This document shows, in pieces, positions 15,681 through 24,623 of a stretch of 64,000 nucleotides of DNA. The notes under the pieces were generated by a model that worked only from the letters and a program-made list of their open reading frames with translations, did not search any database and was not told where the DNA came from. Location: assembly GCF_014851675.1 (NCBI RefSeq), contig NZ_JACVAE010000002.1, forward strand, positions 1-64,000. The letters are read 5' to 3'. Position 1 is the first letter of the stretch; the number at the start of each line of letters is the position of its first letter. Source of the DNA: Rhizobium sp. ARZ01 (GTDB taxonomy: Bacteria; Pseudomonadota; Alphaproteobacteria; Rhizobiales; Rhizobiaceae). The translations under genes were made by a program, and so were the position numbers.

Positions 15681-16484
15681 ATGCCGCTATCCACCCGAAT
15701 TGCACCTCACCTGCCCTTGCTGCGAAGATTTTCGCGCGCGGTGACAGGGTCCCAAACCTCCGGCGACGCATATGTGGCAGCGATGCTCGAGGCGCTGATC
15801 GACAACATCGCGCTTTATCCGGAGCGCCCCGACGACCGAATCAGCATCTTTCGGCTCTATTGCTCGCTGTTCGACAATCTCCACGTTTCCATACCTCAGC
15901 CGCCGCAGTCGCCCTTCGGTTGGGAACGGCAGGCCGCTGCCAATCTTGCCCACGTCGCGCCGCTCGCCCGCAAGGCGTTCCTGCTATGCGCCGTGGAGGG
16001 CTTCGAGGTCGCCGAATGTGCCGACATTCTTGATGTTTCCGAGGACAGGGTGAACGGGCTACTGGGTCAGGCCGCCAGCGAAATTTCGCAGCAGGTCGCC
16101 ACAGATATCCTCATCATCGAGGACGAGCCGCTCATCGCGATGGACATCGAGAACATGGTGACGGAGCTTGGCCATCGCGTGACCGGCATCGCCAGAACGC
16201 ACGGTGAGGCGATTGAGCACTTTCGCCGTTCACCGCCGGGCATGGTGCTGGCCGATATCCAGCTTGCCGATGGCAGCTCGGGTATCGATGCGGTCAACGA
16301 CATGCTGAAGAGCAGCAGCATCCCGGTGATCTTCATCACGGCATTTCCGGAGCGGTTGTTGACCGGCGAACGACCGGAACCGGCCTTCCTCGTCACGAAA
16401 CCATTCAACCCGGACATGGTGAAGGCGCTGATCAGCCAGGCGCTCTTTTTCGATGAGCACGCGCGGCTGGCAAAGAGCGCCTGA
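15681..16484 (+). CDS. phyR: PhyR-family general stress response anti-anti-sigma regulator (RsiB2-like)
   Basis: A 267-residue PhyR protein. Residues 1-130 form a sigma-like domain (with the helix VAECADILDVSEDRVNGLL resembling sigma region 4). Residues 140-262 form a receiver domain with acidic pocket EDE, phospho-acceptor D192 (in VLADIQLADG) and K near 237. When phosphorylated, PhyR titrates NepR and frees sigma-EcfG. GGAGA lies upstream of the ATG; the open frame upstream has no site. It is divergent from nepR, and sigma-EcfG itself is not encoded in the window. Confidence 0.95.
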   Translation: MPLSTRIAPHLPLLRRFSRAVTGSQTSGDAYVAAMLEALIDNIALYPERPDDRISIFRLYCSLFDNLHVSIPQPPQSPFGWERQAAANLAHVAPLARKAFLLCAVEGFEVAECADILDVSEDRVNGLLGQAASEISQQVATDILIIEDEPLIAMDIENMVTELGHRVTGIARTHGEAIEHFRRSPPGMVLADIQLADGSSGIDAVNDMLKSSSIPVIFITAFPERLLTGERPEPAFLVTKPFNPDMVKALISQALFFDEHARLAKSA

Positions 16485-16504
16485 CCACCCGACAGCACAT
16501 CAAA

Positions 16505-16535
16505 GCGGGCCTGCCTGGCAGGCCCGCCTTTTTTT
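16505..16535. terminator. terminator between phyR and ridA
   Basis: An 11-bp stem GCGGGCCTGCC/GGCAGGCCCGC (16505-16515 with 16517-16527) followed by seven T residues on the plus strand. It stops phyR transcription and probably also ridA from the other strand. Confidence 0.85.
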
Positions 16536-16548
16536 GACAGCGTCAGTT

Positions 16549-16896
16549 TCAGGCTACTGCGGCCGTGACGATGATCTCGACGAGATATTCCGAGGTCGCC
16601 AGCTTGGATTCGCCGGTTGCGCGCGCAGGAGCATGACCGGGGGCGACCCAAGCGTCCCAGACAGCGTTCATCTTCTGGAAGTCGGCCATGTCGGCCATCC
16701 AGATCTGGGCGGAGAGGATCCGGGTCTTGTCGGTACCAGCCAGCGCCAGAAGACGATCGATCTCGGCCAGCACCTGCTTCGTCTGGGTGGCGACGTCGGC
16801 GCCGGCTTCGCCGACCTGACCAGCGAGATAGACGGTGCCGTTGTGGATGACGGCCTGGCTCATGCGCGCGCCGGTTTCAAAGCGAGTAATGGTCAT
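16549..16896 (-). CDS. RidA/YjgF-family protein
   Basis: A 115-residue RidA-superfamily protein. RidA proteins hydrolyse reactive enamine/imine intermediates from PLP enzymes. The central GTVYLAGQVGE and the C-terminal ARATGESKLA stretch fit the family; the conserved substrate-binding arginine is present in PARATGE (about residue 92), and LVEIIVTAAV closes the protein. Family subgroup is unclear (it lacks the standard C-terminal EIEAIA form), so I do not assign ridA proper. Confidence 0.85.
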   Translation of the reverse strand: MTITRFETGARMSQAVIHNGTVYLAGQVGEAGADVATQTKQVLAEIDRLLALAGTDKTRILSAQIWMADMADFQKMNAVWDAWVAPGHAPARATGESKLATSEYLVEIIVTAAVA

Positions 16897-17079
16897 GGGT
16901 GCATTCCTGTCGTTTTGTCGATCAAGCCCTGTGGCCGGCGTCCATCACGGACGCAGCAACCACCCGCCAGCGGGCATCTGGTGCGGCGAATGGTCTATAC
17001 GATTGCGCCGATCGCTTTGCCAGTGCGGATTGTGAAAGGGTTGCTCATCCGAGCGACACACCGCACTCTTTCAGGCACG

Positions 17080-17628
17080 CTAGGCTAGGGAAAGTTTCCT
17101 GATGCCGTTCTCGACGATGGTTTCGAGAGGCGCGTCGATGCTGACCGTCACCACGCCCCGCTCGCCTGTCGGGTCTTCCAGTGTCGCGAACTGGCTGTCG
17201 AGGAGGCTCGCCGGCATGAAATGGTTCCGCCGCGCCTGCATGCGTGCGAGCAGCAGGTCGCGGCTGCCGTCAAGAAACAGAAAACTGAGATTGTCGCCGG
17301 CAGCAGCCCGAAGCCGGTTGCGGTAGGCGCGTTTGAGCGCCGAGCAGGACACGACGATCCCCTCCCCGGCTGCGGATGCCGCGTGAAGGCGGTCCCCTAT
17401 TCGATCGAGCCACGGCCAACGGTCCGTGTCGGTGAGAGGAACACCTTTCGACATCTTCTCGACATTTGCGGGCGGATGCAGTTGGTCGCCTTCAAGGAAG
17501 GGCAGCGATAGCCGCTGCGCCAGGGCTTCGGCGACGGATGTCTTCCCCGAGCCGCTGACGCCCATGACGACGATCAAGCGACCCGGCGTTTCCGCCGCGT
17601 CGCTCAGATGTTCGCCGCCCGCCGTCAT
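17080..17628 (-). CDS. gntK: gluconokinase
   Basis: A 182-residue cytosolic kinase that phosphorylates D-gluconate to 6-phosphogluconate, feeding the Entner-Doudoroff and pentose phosphate routes. P-loop GVSGSGKT is near residues 23-30; LEGDQLHPPANVEKM and the SCSALKRAYR motif are diagnostic of GntK. It starts three bases after the dppF stop, so it is apparently the last gene of the dppABCDF transcript, an unusual partner for a peptide transporter. Its own ribosome-binding site is not evident, implying coupling. Confidence 0.93.
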   Translation of the reverse strand: MTAGGEHLSDAAETPGRLIVVMGVSGSGKTSVAEALAQRLSLPFLEGDQLHPPANVEKMSKGVPLTDTDRWPWLDRIGDRLHAASAAGEGIVVSCSALKRAYRNRLRAAAGDNLSFLFLDGSRDLLLARMQARRNHFMPASLLDSQFATLEDPTGERGVVTVSIDAPLETIVENGIRKLSLA

Positions 17629-17631
17629 CGC

Positions 17632-18582
17632 TTAGAGCGGATGGTAGCAGGCGTGGCTGTGGGTTGCATCGCCTTCGACCGGCGGCATCGTCTGTCGGCA
17701 CTCGTCCGTCGCCCGCCAGCAACGCGGGTTGAACGGGCAGCCCATCGGCGGCTTCAGCGGCGAGGGAAGCTCGCCCTGCAACTGGATGCGCTCGCGCTTG
17801 CCTTCCGGGTCGGCAACCGGCGTGGCCGACAGGAGTGCTGCCGTATAGGGATGCTTCGGATGAGCGAAGACACTCTCGGCCTTTCCAGTCTCAACCGGAC
17901 GGCCCAAATACATGACCATCACGTCATCAGCGATGTGGCGTACGACGGACAGACCGTGCGAGATGAAGAGATAGGCAAGCCCCATCTCCTTCTGCAGGTC
18001 CATCAGGAGGTTCAGCACCTGCGCCTGGATCGAAAGATCGAGCGCCGAGACCGGCTCATCCAGCACCAGCACCTTCGGCCGCAGCATCAGCGCGCGCGCA
18101 ATCGCGATGCGCTGCCGCTGGCCGCCGGAGAACATGTGCGGGTAGCGGTCATAGTGCTCGGGCCGCAGGCCCACCTTGGTCATCATCTCCTCGACCTTGC
18201 GACGCCGTGTGGCCGCGTCGTCCTTGGTGTTGATGACAAGGGGCTCCTCGAGAATCGTCCCGACCTTCTGGCGCGGGTTCAGCGAGCCGTAGGGGTTCTG
18301 GAAGACGATCTGCACAAGGCTGCGCAGCGACTTGTCGCCGACATGCGCCGGCTTGCCGTCGATGAGCAGCGTACCGGCAGTCGGGTCCTCGATCATGGTG
18401 ACGAGGCGGGCGAGCGTGGACTTGCCGCAGCCGGATTCACCGACCACCGCGAGCGTCTTGCCGGAGTGCAGCTCGAAGGTAACGCCGTTGAGCGCCTTGA
18501 CCGTCGCTTCCGGTTTGAACATGCCGCGCTTGACGGAATAGAAGCGGGAAAGATCCTTTCCCTGGAGAACAGGCTGGCTCAT
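17632..18582 (-). CDS. dppF: dipeptide ABC transporter ATP-binding protein DppF
   Basis: A 316-residue ATPase of the Opp/Dpp importer. Walker A is GESGCGKST, the signature is FSGGQRQRIAIARAL and Walker B is VLVLDEP. The C-terminal oligopeptide-type Cys cluster is GCPFNPRCWRATDEC. The start overlaps the dppD stop by one base (TGATG). It pairs with DppD as the heterodimeric motor. Confidence 0.94.
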   Translation of the reverse strand: MSQPVLQGKDLSRFYSVKRGMFKPEATVKALNGVTFELHSGKTLAVVGESGCGKSTLARLVTMIEDPTAGTLLIDGKPAHVGDKSLRSLVQIVFQNPYGSLNPRQKVGTILEEPLVINTKDDAATRRRKVEEMMTKVGLRPEHYDRYPHMFSGGQRQRIAIARALMLRPKVLVLDEPVSALDLSIQAQVLNLLMDLQKEMGLAYLFISHGLSVVRHIADDVMVMYLGRPVETGKAESVFAHPKHPYTAALLSATPVADPEGKRERIQLQGELPSPLKPPMGCPFNPRCWRATDECRQTMPPVEGDATHSHACYHPL

Positions 18583-19595
18583 CAGGCACGCTCCTCGGCC
18601 AGTTCGGCAGTCTTGCCGGGGTGATTCTGCGGGACACCGCCCACGAGCGGGTAGTTGCACAGCGCATTGCCTAATGCCGGCGATTGCAGCGTCACCGACT
18701 TGCGGCACTGGTCCGTCGCAAACGTACAGCGTGGAGAGAAGAGGCAGCCGGTCGGACGGTCATGCTGGCCGGGGACCACGCCTGGGATCGACGGCAGACG
18801 ACCGCCGACGGTGGCGCGCTCCGGCAGCGAGGACAGAAGTGCCGCCGTATAGGGATGGTGCGGGTCGCGAAAGAGCTCCGTGACCGGCTGCTCCTCCACC
18901 TTCTGGCCTGCATATTGCACCTGTACGCGCTCGGCGGTTTCCGCAACCACGCCCATGTCGTGCGTGATCAGCACCAGCGCCATGTCGTTCTCCTTCTGCA
19001 GGCGAACGAGCAGATCGAGGATCTGCGCCTGGATCGTCACGTCCAGCGCTGTTGTCGGCTCGTCGGCGATGAGCAGTTTCGGATTGCAGGCAAGCGCCAT
19101 GGCGATCATCACGCGCTGGCTCATGCCACCCGACATCTGGTGCGGGAAGTTCGACAGCCGGTCTTCCGGTGCCGGAATACCCACGAGACGCAAAAGCTCG
19201 ATAGACCGCTGGCGCCGCTCGGCCCGGTTGAGACCCATGTGGATGCGGAGCGTCTCGCCAAGCTGAAAGCCGACCGTAAAGCACGGATTGAGGCTCGACA
19301 TCGGCTCCTGGAAGATCATCGCGATATCCTTGCCGATGATCTTGCGCCGCTCGCGGGCCGACATTTTCAGCAAGTCCTTGCCGTCGAAGGCCATGCGGTC
19401 GGCGGTGATCTTCGCCGTCCACGGCAGAAGTCCCATGACGGCCAGCATGGAAACGGACTTGCCCGAACCGGACTCGCCAACGATCGAGAGGATTTCACCC
19501 TTGTCGCAGGAGAGCGAGACGCCGTCCACGGCCCTAAACAGGCCGGATGACGTCTCGAACTCGACGGTGAGGTTTTTGATTTCGAGAAGGGGCAT
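18582..19595 (-). CDS. dppD: dipeptide ABC transporter ATP-binding protein DppD
   Basis: A roughly 337-residue ATPase with Walker [10 protein letters not shown]-loop [10 protein letters not shown], signature [15 protein letters not shown], Walker [13 protein letters not shown] and the C-terminal Cys-rich [15 protein letters not shown] region of peptide-transport ATPases. ATG 19595 is my choice; a GTG at 19604 overlaps the dppC stop by four bases but has its purine-rich site too close. Confidence 0.93.
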   Translation of the reverse strand: MPLLEIKNLTVEFETSSGLFRAVDGVSLSCDKGEILSIVGESGSGKSVSMLAVMGLLPWTAKITADRMAFDGKDLLKMSARERRKIIGKDIAMIFQEPMSSLNPCFTVGFQLGETLRIHMGLNRAERRQRSIELLRLVGIPAPEDRLSNFPHQMSGGMSQRVMIAMALACNPKLLIADEPTTALDVTIQAQILDLLVRLQKENDMALVLITHDMGVVAETAERVQVQYAGQKVEEQPVTELFRDPHHPYTAALLSSLPERATVGGRLPSIPGVVPGQHDRPTGCLFSPRCTFATDQCRKSVTLQSPALGNALCNYPLVGGVPQNHPGKTAELAEERA

Positions 19596-19600
19596 CGCGA

Positions 19601-20524
19601 TCACGACCTCTTCAGCTTGGGGTCGAGGGCATCGCGCAGGCCGTCACCCATCAGGTTGATGGCAAGCACGGTGATGAGGATGGCAAGGCCGGGGAAGGTC
19701 ACGACCCACCAGGCGCGCTGGATGAACTCACGCGCTTCAGCGAGCATCGTGCCCCACTCAGGTGTCGGCGGCTGAGCGCCCATGCCGAGGAAGCCGAGCG
19801 CAGCAGCGTCCAGGATCGCGGCCGAGAAGGCAAGCGTTGCCTGAACGATCAACGGCGCCAGACAGTTCGGCAGGATCGTCTTGAACATCAAACGCAGCGT
19901 ACCGGCGCCGGCGACCTGGGATCCGACCACATAGTCCTTCGTTCGTTCCGTCATCACGGACGCCCGCGTCAGGCGGACGAAATGCGGCTGGTTGACGAGC
20001 GAGATCGCGATCATGGCGTTGACCAGACCTGGCCCGAGAACAGCCACGAGCACGAGTGCCAGCAGCAGCGACGGGAACGCCAGGATGATGTCCATAATGC
20101 GCATGATGAAGGTATCGACCTTGCCGCGGAAATAGCCCGCGACCAGACCGATCAGCACGCCCGAGATCACCGACAGCGTCACGACGACGAGACCGATGAA
20201 GAGCGAGAACCGCGCGCCGTAAATCAGGCGCGAGAGGATGTCGCGGCCGACAGCATCCGTGCCGAGCACATGCGCCCAACTGCCGCCCTGTTGCCATGCC
20301 GGCGGCAGGAGCAGGAGTTCGCGGTTCTGGGCGCTCGGGCTGTGCGGCGCCACGAACGGCGCGAAGATCGCCACAAACAGGATCACCAGAAAGATGACAA
20401 GGCCGATCACAGCGCCCTTGTTGCGGGAGAAGTAGAACCAGAACTCCGACAGCGCGGACGGGTGTGCGGTGGCTTTGGCTTCCACGGCCTTGGGCTCGGC
20501 GGCCTTAGTATCAATTGCAGTCAT
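19601..20524 (-). CDS. dppC: dipeptide ABC transporter permease DppC
   Basis: A 307-residue inner-membrane permease. It has an N-terminal cytoplasmic stretch rich in Ala/Lys/Glu, a first span near residues 38-60, the LGTDAVGRDILSRLIYG motif of the DppC/OppC group, five further spans and the coupling-loop GAGTLRLMFKTILPN. It is followed within the operon by dppD and preceded by dppB with 11 bp between. Confidence 0.95.
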   Translation of the reverse strand: MTAIDTKAAEPKAVEAKATAHPSALSEFWFYFSRNKGAVIGLVIFLVILFVAIFAPFVAPHSPSAQNRELLLLPPAWQQGGSWAHVLGTDAVGRDILSRLIYGARFSLFIGLVVVTLSVISGVLIGLVAGYFRGKVDTFIMRIMDIILAFPSLLLALVLVAVLGPGLVNAMIAISLVNQPHFVRLTRASVMTERTKDYVVGSQVAGAGTLRLMFKTILPNCLAPLIVQATLAFSAAILDAAALGFLGMGAQPPTPEWGTMLAEAREFIQRAWWVVTFPGLAILITVLAINLMGDGLRDALDPKLKRS

Positions 20525-20535
20525 TGCGCCACCTC

Positions 20536-21540
20536 CTAGTGCCGGATACGCGGGTTAATGAACCCGTAGGTGAGGTCGACGAGCAGGTTGACGAGCATGA
20601 TCACGCCGGCAATCAGCATAAGCCCGCCCTGTACCACAGCGTAGTCACGCTTGAAGACGGAATCGACCATCCACTTGCCGATGCCCGGCCATGAGAAGAT
20701 CGTCTCGGTCAGGATTGCGCCCGCAAGCAGCACACCGACCTGAAGGCCGATCGTCGTGATGACCGGGATCATCGCGTTGCGTAGCGCATGCACCCCGACT
20801 ATCCGGAACGGCGACATGCCCTTGGAACGCGCCGTGCGGACATAGTCCTCGCCCAGCACCTCAAGCATCGCCGAACGGGTCTGACGCGCGATGACGGCAA
20901 GCGGAATGGTCGCGAGAACGATGGTCGGCAGGATCAGATAGGTCACGGCCGACTTGAAGGCGCCGGCCTGTCCCGACAGCAGGCTGTCGATCAGCATGAA
21001 TCCGGTGACGGGGGGGAAGAAGTACATCAGCGAGATGCGGCCCGAGACGGGCGTCCAGCCAAGGTAACCGGAAAAGAAGATGATGAGCAGCAGGCCCCAC
21101 CAGAAGATCGGCATCGAATAGCCGACGAGGGCACCGCCCATGATGGTCTGGTCGAGCCAGGAGCCGCGCTTGACTGCCGCCAGCACCCCGGCCGGGATAC
21201 CGAGACAGACCGCGAGGATGATCGCGCAGAGCGACAGCTCGAGCGTTGCCGGGAACAGCTGCAGGAAGTCTTCCAGAACCGGGCGCTTGGTGACGATCGA
21301 GCTGCCGAAATCGCCGGTGAGCAGCCCGCCCAGATAGTCGAAGTACTGGATGTACATCGGACGGTCGAGGCCGAGCTGGTTCATCAGTTCGGCGTGGCGT
21401 TCGGGCGACATCACGCGCTCGCCGGACATCAGCATGACCGGATCGCCGGGAAGAAGCCGGATGAATGAGAAGGCGATGAGCGATACCCCGATGAAGGTGG
21501 GTATCAGGACGGCCAGGCGGCCGAGAATAAAACGTAGCAT
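20536..21540 (-). CDS. dppB: dipeptide ABC transporter permease DppB
   Basis: A 334-residue inner-membrane permease opening MLRFILGRLAVLIPTFIGVS, with the RLLPGDP motif and a large periplasmic loop before the remaining spans, and the coupling-loop KGMSPFRIVGVHALRN. ATG 21540 is preceded by AAGGGA. It is separated from dppA by 96 bp that hold a strong hairpin. Confidence 0.95.
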   Translation of the reverse strand: MLRFILGRLAVLIPTFIGVSLIAFSFIRLLPGDPVMLMSGERVMSPERHAELMNQLGLDRPMYIQYFDYLGGLLTGDFGSSIVTKRPVLEDFLQLFPATLELSLCAIILAVCLGIPAGVLAAVKRGSWLDQTIMGGALVGYSMPIFWWGLLLIIFFSGYLGWTPVSGRISLMYFFPPVTGFMLIDSLLSGQAGAFKSAVTYLILPTIVLATIPLAVIARQTRSAMLEVLGEDYVRTARSKGMSPFRIVGVHALRNAMIPVITTIGLQVGVLLAGAILTETIFSWPGIGKWMVDSVFKRDYAVVQGGLMLIAGVIMLVNLLVDLTYGFINPRIRH

Positions 21541-21564
21541 GGGAGCCAATCCCTTATTGGAAAA

Positions 21565-21594
21565 CCGGCGGCCCGAATGTCTTCGGACCGCCGG
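21565..21594 (-). terminator. strong hairpin between dppA and dppB (partial terminator)
   Basis: A 13-bp stem with one G-T mismatch (21565-21577 with 21582-21594) and a 4-base loop is followed on the minus strand by TTTT. It probably terminates part of the transcripts or protects the dppA 3' end, giving excess binding protein. Confidence 0.65.
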
Positions 21595-21636
21595 CCATTG
21601 CACGCTCTTTGCGGCGTAGCGTTCTCGTAACCGATA

Positions 21637-23232
21637 TTACTCGGCGATGTCTACGCCGTCGAAGATGAAGTCGCCAAGCGGCGACTGGACGAAGCCCGAA
21701 ACCTTCTTGCTCATCGGAACGACGGCAAGCGAGTGGTCCAGCGTGTTCCAGGGCGCCTCGCGCTTGAAGATGACCTGGGCCTCTTCATAGAGCTTCGTGC
21801 GCTCGGCAACGTCGGCGGTTGCCTTCGCCTTCGTCATCAGGTCGTCAAACTCCTTGTTGCACCACTGCGCGCGGTTGTTGCCGCCCACGGCATCGCAGCC
21901 GAGCAGTGTGTCGAGGAAGTTGTCCGGGTCGCCGTTGTCACCCGTCCAGCCGAGGATGGCCGCACCGTCGCGGTCCTTGGCGGAGGAGAGCTTCAAGTAC
22001 TCGGCCCACTCGTAGGAGACGATCTCGACCTCGACGCCGATCTTGGCGAGGTCAGCCTGCATCAGTTCTGCTGCACGGCGGGCGTTCAGCATGTACGGAC
22101 GCGCGACGGGCATAGCCCAGATCTTCATCTTGAGGCCCGAAACACCGGCGTCCTCAAGCATCTTCTTGGCCGCTTCCGGATCGTACTTGTCGTCTACGAC
22201 GGCGTCGTTATACGACCACATGGTCGGCGGGATCGGGTTCTTGGCGACGGTTGCCGCGCCCTGGAAGACCGCGTCGACGATGGCCTGCCGGTTGATCGCC
22301 ATGTTGAGGGCCTTGCGGACCTCCACCTTGTCGAACGGCGGAACGAGCGTGTTGTAGGCGAGGTAGGCGACGTTCAGGCCGGCCTGCTCGGAGATGTGCA
22401 GGTTCGGATCGGCCTTCAGTTCGGCGACGTCAGCTGCGTTCGGATAGGACATCAGGTGGCATTCGCCGGCCTTCAGCTTCTGGGCGCGAACAGCGGCGTC
22501 CGTGGTGATCGCGAAAACGAGGTCGTCGATCTTCTGCTTGTCGCCCCAATAGTCCGGGTTTGCCTTGTAGCGGATCGCGGCATCCGGCTGGTAGGCGACG
22601 AAGGTGAAGGGACCGGTGCCGAGCGGCTGCTGGTTCATCAGTTCCATCTTGCCTTCAGCCTGAAGCTTGTCGGCATATTCCTTCGACACGATCGAGATGA
22701 AGGGCATACCGAGGTTGGCCAGCAGCGGCGCTTCCGGACGCTTCAGCGTGATCTTGACCGTCAGGTCGTCGACCTTCTCGATCTTTTCGATGACATCGGG
22801 CAGGCCCATGCCGGCGAAGTATTCCCAGGATGCACCCGGAACATACTTGTTCCACGGGTTGTCAGCCTTGTACTGGCGCTCGAAGGAGAAGATCACGTCG
22901 TCGGCGTTCAGTTCGCGCGTCGGCGTGAAGTAGTCGGTCGTCTGGAACTTCACGCCCGGACGGAGCTTGAAGGTGTAGACGGTGCCGTCTTCCGAAATGT
23001 CCCAGCTCTCGGCCAGCGCCGGCTCGACTTCCGTCTTGCCGCGCTTGAATTCCACCAGCCGGTTGTAGACCGTGTGCGCAGCTGCGTCGAAGGTCTGACC
23101 ACCCGTGTAGAGACCGGGATCGAAGCCTTCCGGCGACGCTTCCGAGCAATACACGAAGGTCTTCGACCAAGCGGCCGTCGCCATCATGGAGGCGAGTGCG
23201 GTCGCCGCGAGTAGAGTAGTCAGCTTTTTCAT
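21637..23232 (-). CDS. dppA: dipeptide ABC transporter substrate-binding protein DppA
   Basis: A 531-residue periplasmic SBP_bac_5 protein. The signal peptide covers about the first 23 residues (MKKLTTLLAATALASMM then ATAAWS). The mature protein starts KTFVYCSEASPEGFDPGLYT, as in dipeptide and haem-binding DppA. GGGAAG precedes ATG 23232; an upstream extension to 23277 lacks support. It is first in dppABCDF-gntK. DppA homologues bind dipeptides, 5-aminolevulinate or haem, so the exact ligand is not fixed by sequence. Confidence 0.95.
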   Translation of the reverse strand: MKKLTTLLAATALASMMATAAWSKTFVYCSEASPEGFDPGLYTGGQTFDAAAHTVYNRLVEFKRGKTEVEPALAESWDISEDGTVYTFKLRPGVKFQTTDYFTPTRELNADDVIFSFERQYKADNPWNKYVPGASWEYFAGMGLPDVIEKIEKVDDLTVKITLKRPEAPLLANLGMPFISIVSKEYADKLQAEGKMELMNQQPLGTGPFTFVAYQPDAAIRYKANPDYWGDKQKIDDLVFAITTDAAVRAQKLKAGECHLMSYPNAADVAELKADPNLHISEQAGLNVAYLAYNTLVPPFDKVEVRKALNMAINRQAIVDAVFQGAATVAKNPIPPTMWSYNDAVVDDKYDPEAAKKMLEDAGVSGLKMKIWAMPVARPYMLNARRAAELMQADLAKIGVEVEIVSYEWAEYLKLSSAKDRDGAAILGWTGDNGDPDNFLDTLLGCDAVGGNNRAQWCNKEFDDLMTKAKATADVAERTKLYEEAQVIFKREAPWNTLDHSLAVVPMSKKVSGFVQSPLGDFIFDGVDIAE

Positions 23233-23736
23233 AGCGAGCTTCCCAGGTTTGCTTTTTGTTCTCTCATGTCCGGACACGGGTGCATTGAGGCCCCGGCCTT
23301 GCGCGGATGGAACGATATTTGCCGCTGGAATGCAATAAGTCCGCGAATAAATTTATCCAAATGTAGAACAGTAGGGAAAAATCATCTTCTAAGGACCTAT
23401 TTTGACTTTTTACACACCAATGCCGCGCTGACGCGCGAATCGCACATTTGCGCCAAATGCGGTGTCAATCCCGACGTTGAACGATAGCTCGGGCATTCTC
23501 ATCTGTGGCAGTTGCCCCCGAGGCAGGAAGGGCTGCATTCCGCCGCGCCCTGTGGCGGCAAGGCGACCGCGTGTTGAGCGCAGCTCTTCCGGCTTCTGCC
23601 CTGCCCCTCCCATCGAGCTGAGCAATGCCGGCGACGGAAAAAGCGCTGGCACATCCAAAATGTGGCGGAATTGCCCTTTGCTCGCGACGCATGGAGCGTT
23701 AGACTCACTGCATGGCTCGATGGTTGGGGAGGCCAC
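23233..23736. other. gene-free stretch between dppA and a LuxR-type gene
   Basis: This must hold the dppA promoter (minus) and the regulator promoter (plus). An AT-rich segment near 23330-23410 is the likeliest promoter zone for dppA. I found no convincing operator, terminator or RNA gene. The frame of the LuxR-type gene is open from 23662 but without a ribosome-binding site there. Confidence 0.4.
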
Positions 23737-24450
23737 GTGGCCGCACTTTCGCAGCATCATCGCCGGTACGATTTCGAAAGCGATTTGGGAAAGGCTCTCA
23801 ATCGGGTCGATTTCTTTCGGATGTTTCACGGCACGGCCCTCCGTTACGGATTCGAGCATTTCGGCGTGCTGCAGCTCGCCGCCGAACAGGAGGGCAGCAA
23901 TCTCTCCAGCAAACTCATTCTGCACGACCTGCCCGCCGGGCTTGCCGAATCCTACGACAAACGCCACCGCTTCAGCGATTCGGATGTGTTCAGGAGTTTG
24001 CATCGCTCAGTGATCCCGACCGTGTGGCGCTCCGGAGCCCCGGAACAGGGGGAAGGCGGCAACAACCTGCTTGACCAGCTCGGATTCGGCCTGGCGGCAT
24101 GTGTGCCGGTCCATGCAACCACGGGCGCACGCTATGCAGTGCTTTTTCTCGGCGACAACGACGACATCGGCCGCCAACAGCACATGGAACTCTGCTACGA
24201 GTCAGTCACGGTCTTCGATTGCTTTTACCGGATTGTACTGTCGATCAGGACCGGGATGGGCTTGACGCCTCGCGAGACCGAGATCCTGCGGTGGATATCC
24301 CACGGCAAGACGGCCAGCGAGATCGCCCTTATCGTTTCCGTTTCCGAGCACACCGTAAACTCGCACACCGCGACGATCCTGAAGAAACTCGACGTGGTCA
24401 ATCGCACGCAAATGGTGGCAAAGGCGATCCGCGAACAGATCATCATGTAA
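23737..24450 (+). CDS. LuxR-type transcriptional regulator with autoinducer-binding-like domain
   Basis: About 237 residues. The N-terminal 160 residues resemble the autoinducer-binding domain fold (YGFEHFGVLQL near residue 40; CVPVHATTGARYAVLFLG in the middle). The C-terminal 60 residues are a LuxR helix-turn-helix (LTPRETEILRWISHGKTAS then EIALIVSVSEHTVNSH). No luxI-like synthase is nearby, so it would be a solo regulator if it binds a homoserine lactone. The start is uncertain: GTG 23737 with GGGAGG just upstream is preferred, GTG 23662 is possible. Confidence 0.8.
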   Translation: MAALSQHHRRYDFESDLGKALNRVDFFRMFHGTALRYGFEHFGVLQLAAEQEGSNLSSKLILHDLPAGLAESYDKRHRFSDSDVFRSLHRSVIPTVWRSGAPEQGEGGNNLLDQLGFGLAACVPVHATTGARYAVLFLGDNDDIGRQQHMELCYESVTVFDCFYRIVLSIRTGMGLTPRETEILRWISHGKTASEIALIVSVSEHTVNSHTATILKKLDVVNRTQMVAKAIREQIIM

Positions 24451-24470
24451 GGCGCTGTCGATTTCCTTGG

Positions 24471-24485
24471 TTAACGTTGCGTTAA
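24471..24485. promoter_or_regulatory. CtrA-like site upstream of the single-domain response regulator
   Basis: TTAACGTTGCGTTAA matches the CtrA full site TTAA-N7-TTAA exactly and sits in a 17-bp palindrome GTTAACG-TTG-CGTTAAC (24470-24486). It is about 140 bp upstream of the response regulator at 24624. Confidence 0.5.
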
Positions 24486-24623
24486 CTGGCATATTCGCAA
24501 CCAGAGGGGTTGTGAAGCACTACCGCCTGAACCAGAGTGAGACCGGACAAGACGCCAGCCGTCGAAGCGTTATGCAACATCCACTCGATACATTCTTGGT
24601 TCCAAGATCAGCCTGAGATCGCC

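Noticed and set aside
21733..23214. 493-residue plus-strand frame antisense to dppA
   Set aside because: High-GC codon bias leaves long open antisense frames; dppA is certain from its signal peptide and family motifs.
23410..24003. 197-residue minus-strand frame opposite the start of the LuxR-type gene
   Set aside because: It has no ribosome-binding site and no recognisable domain, and it is antisense to a gene with clear LuxR features.
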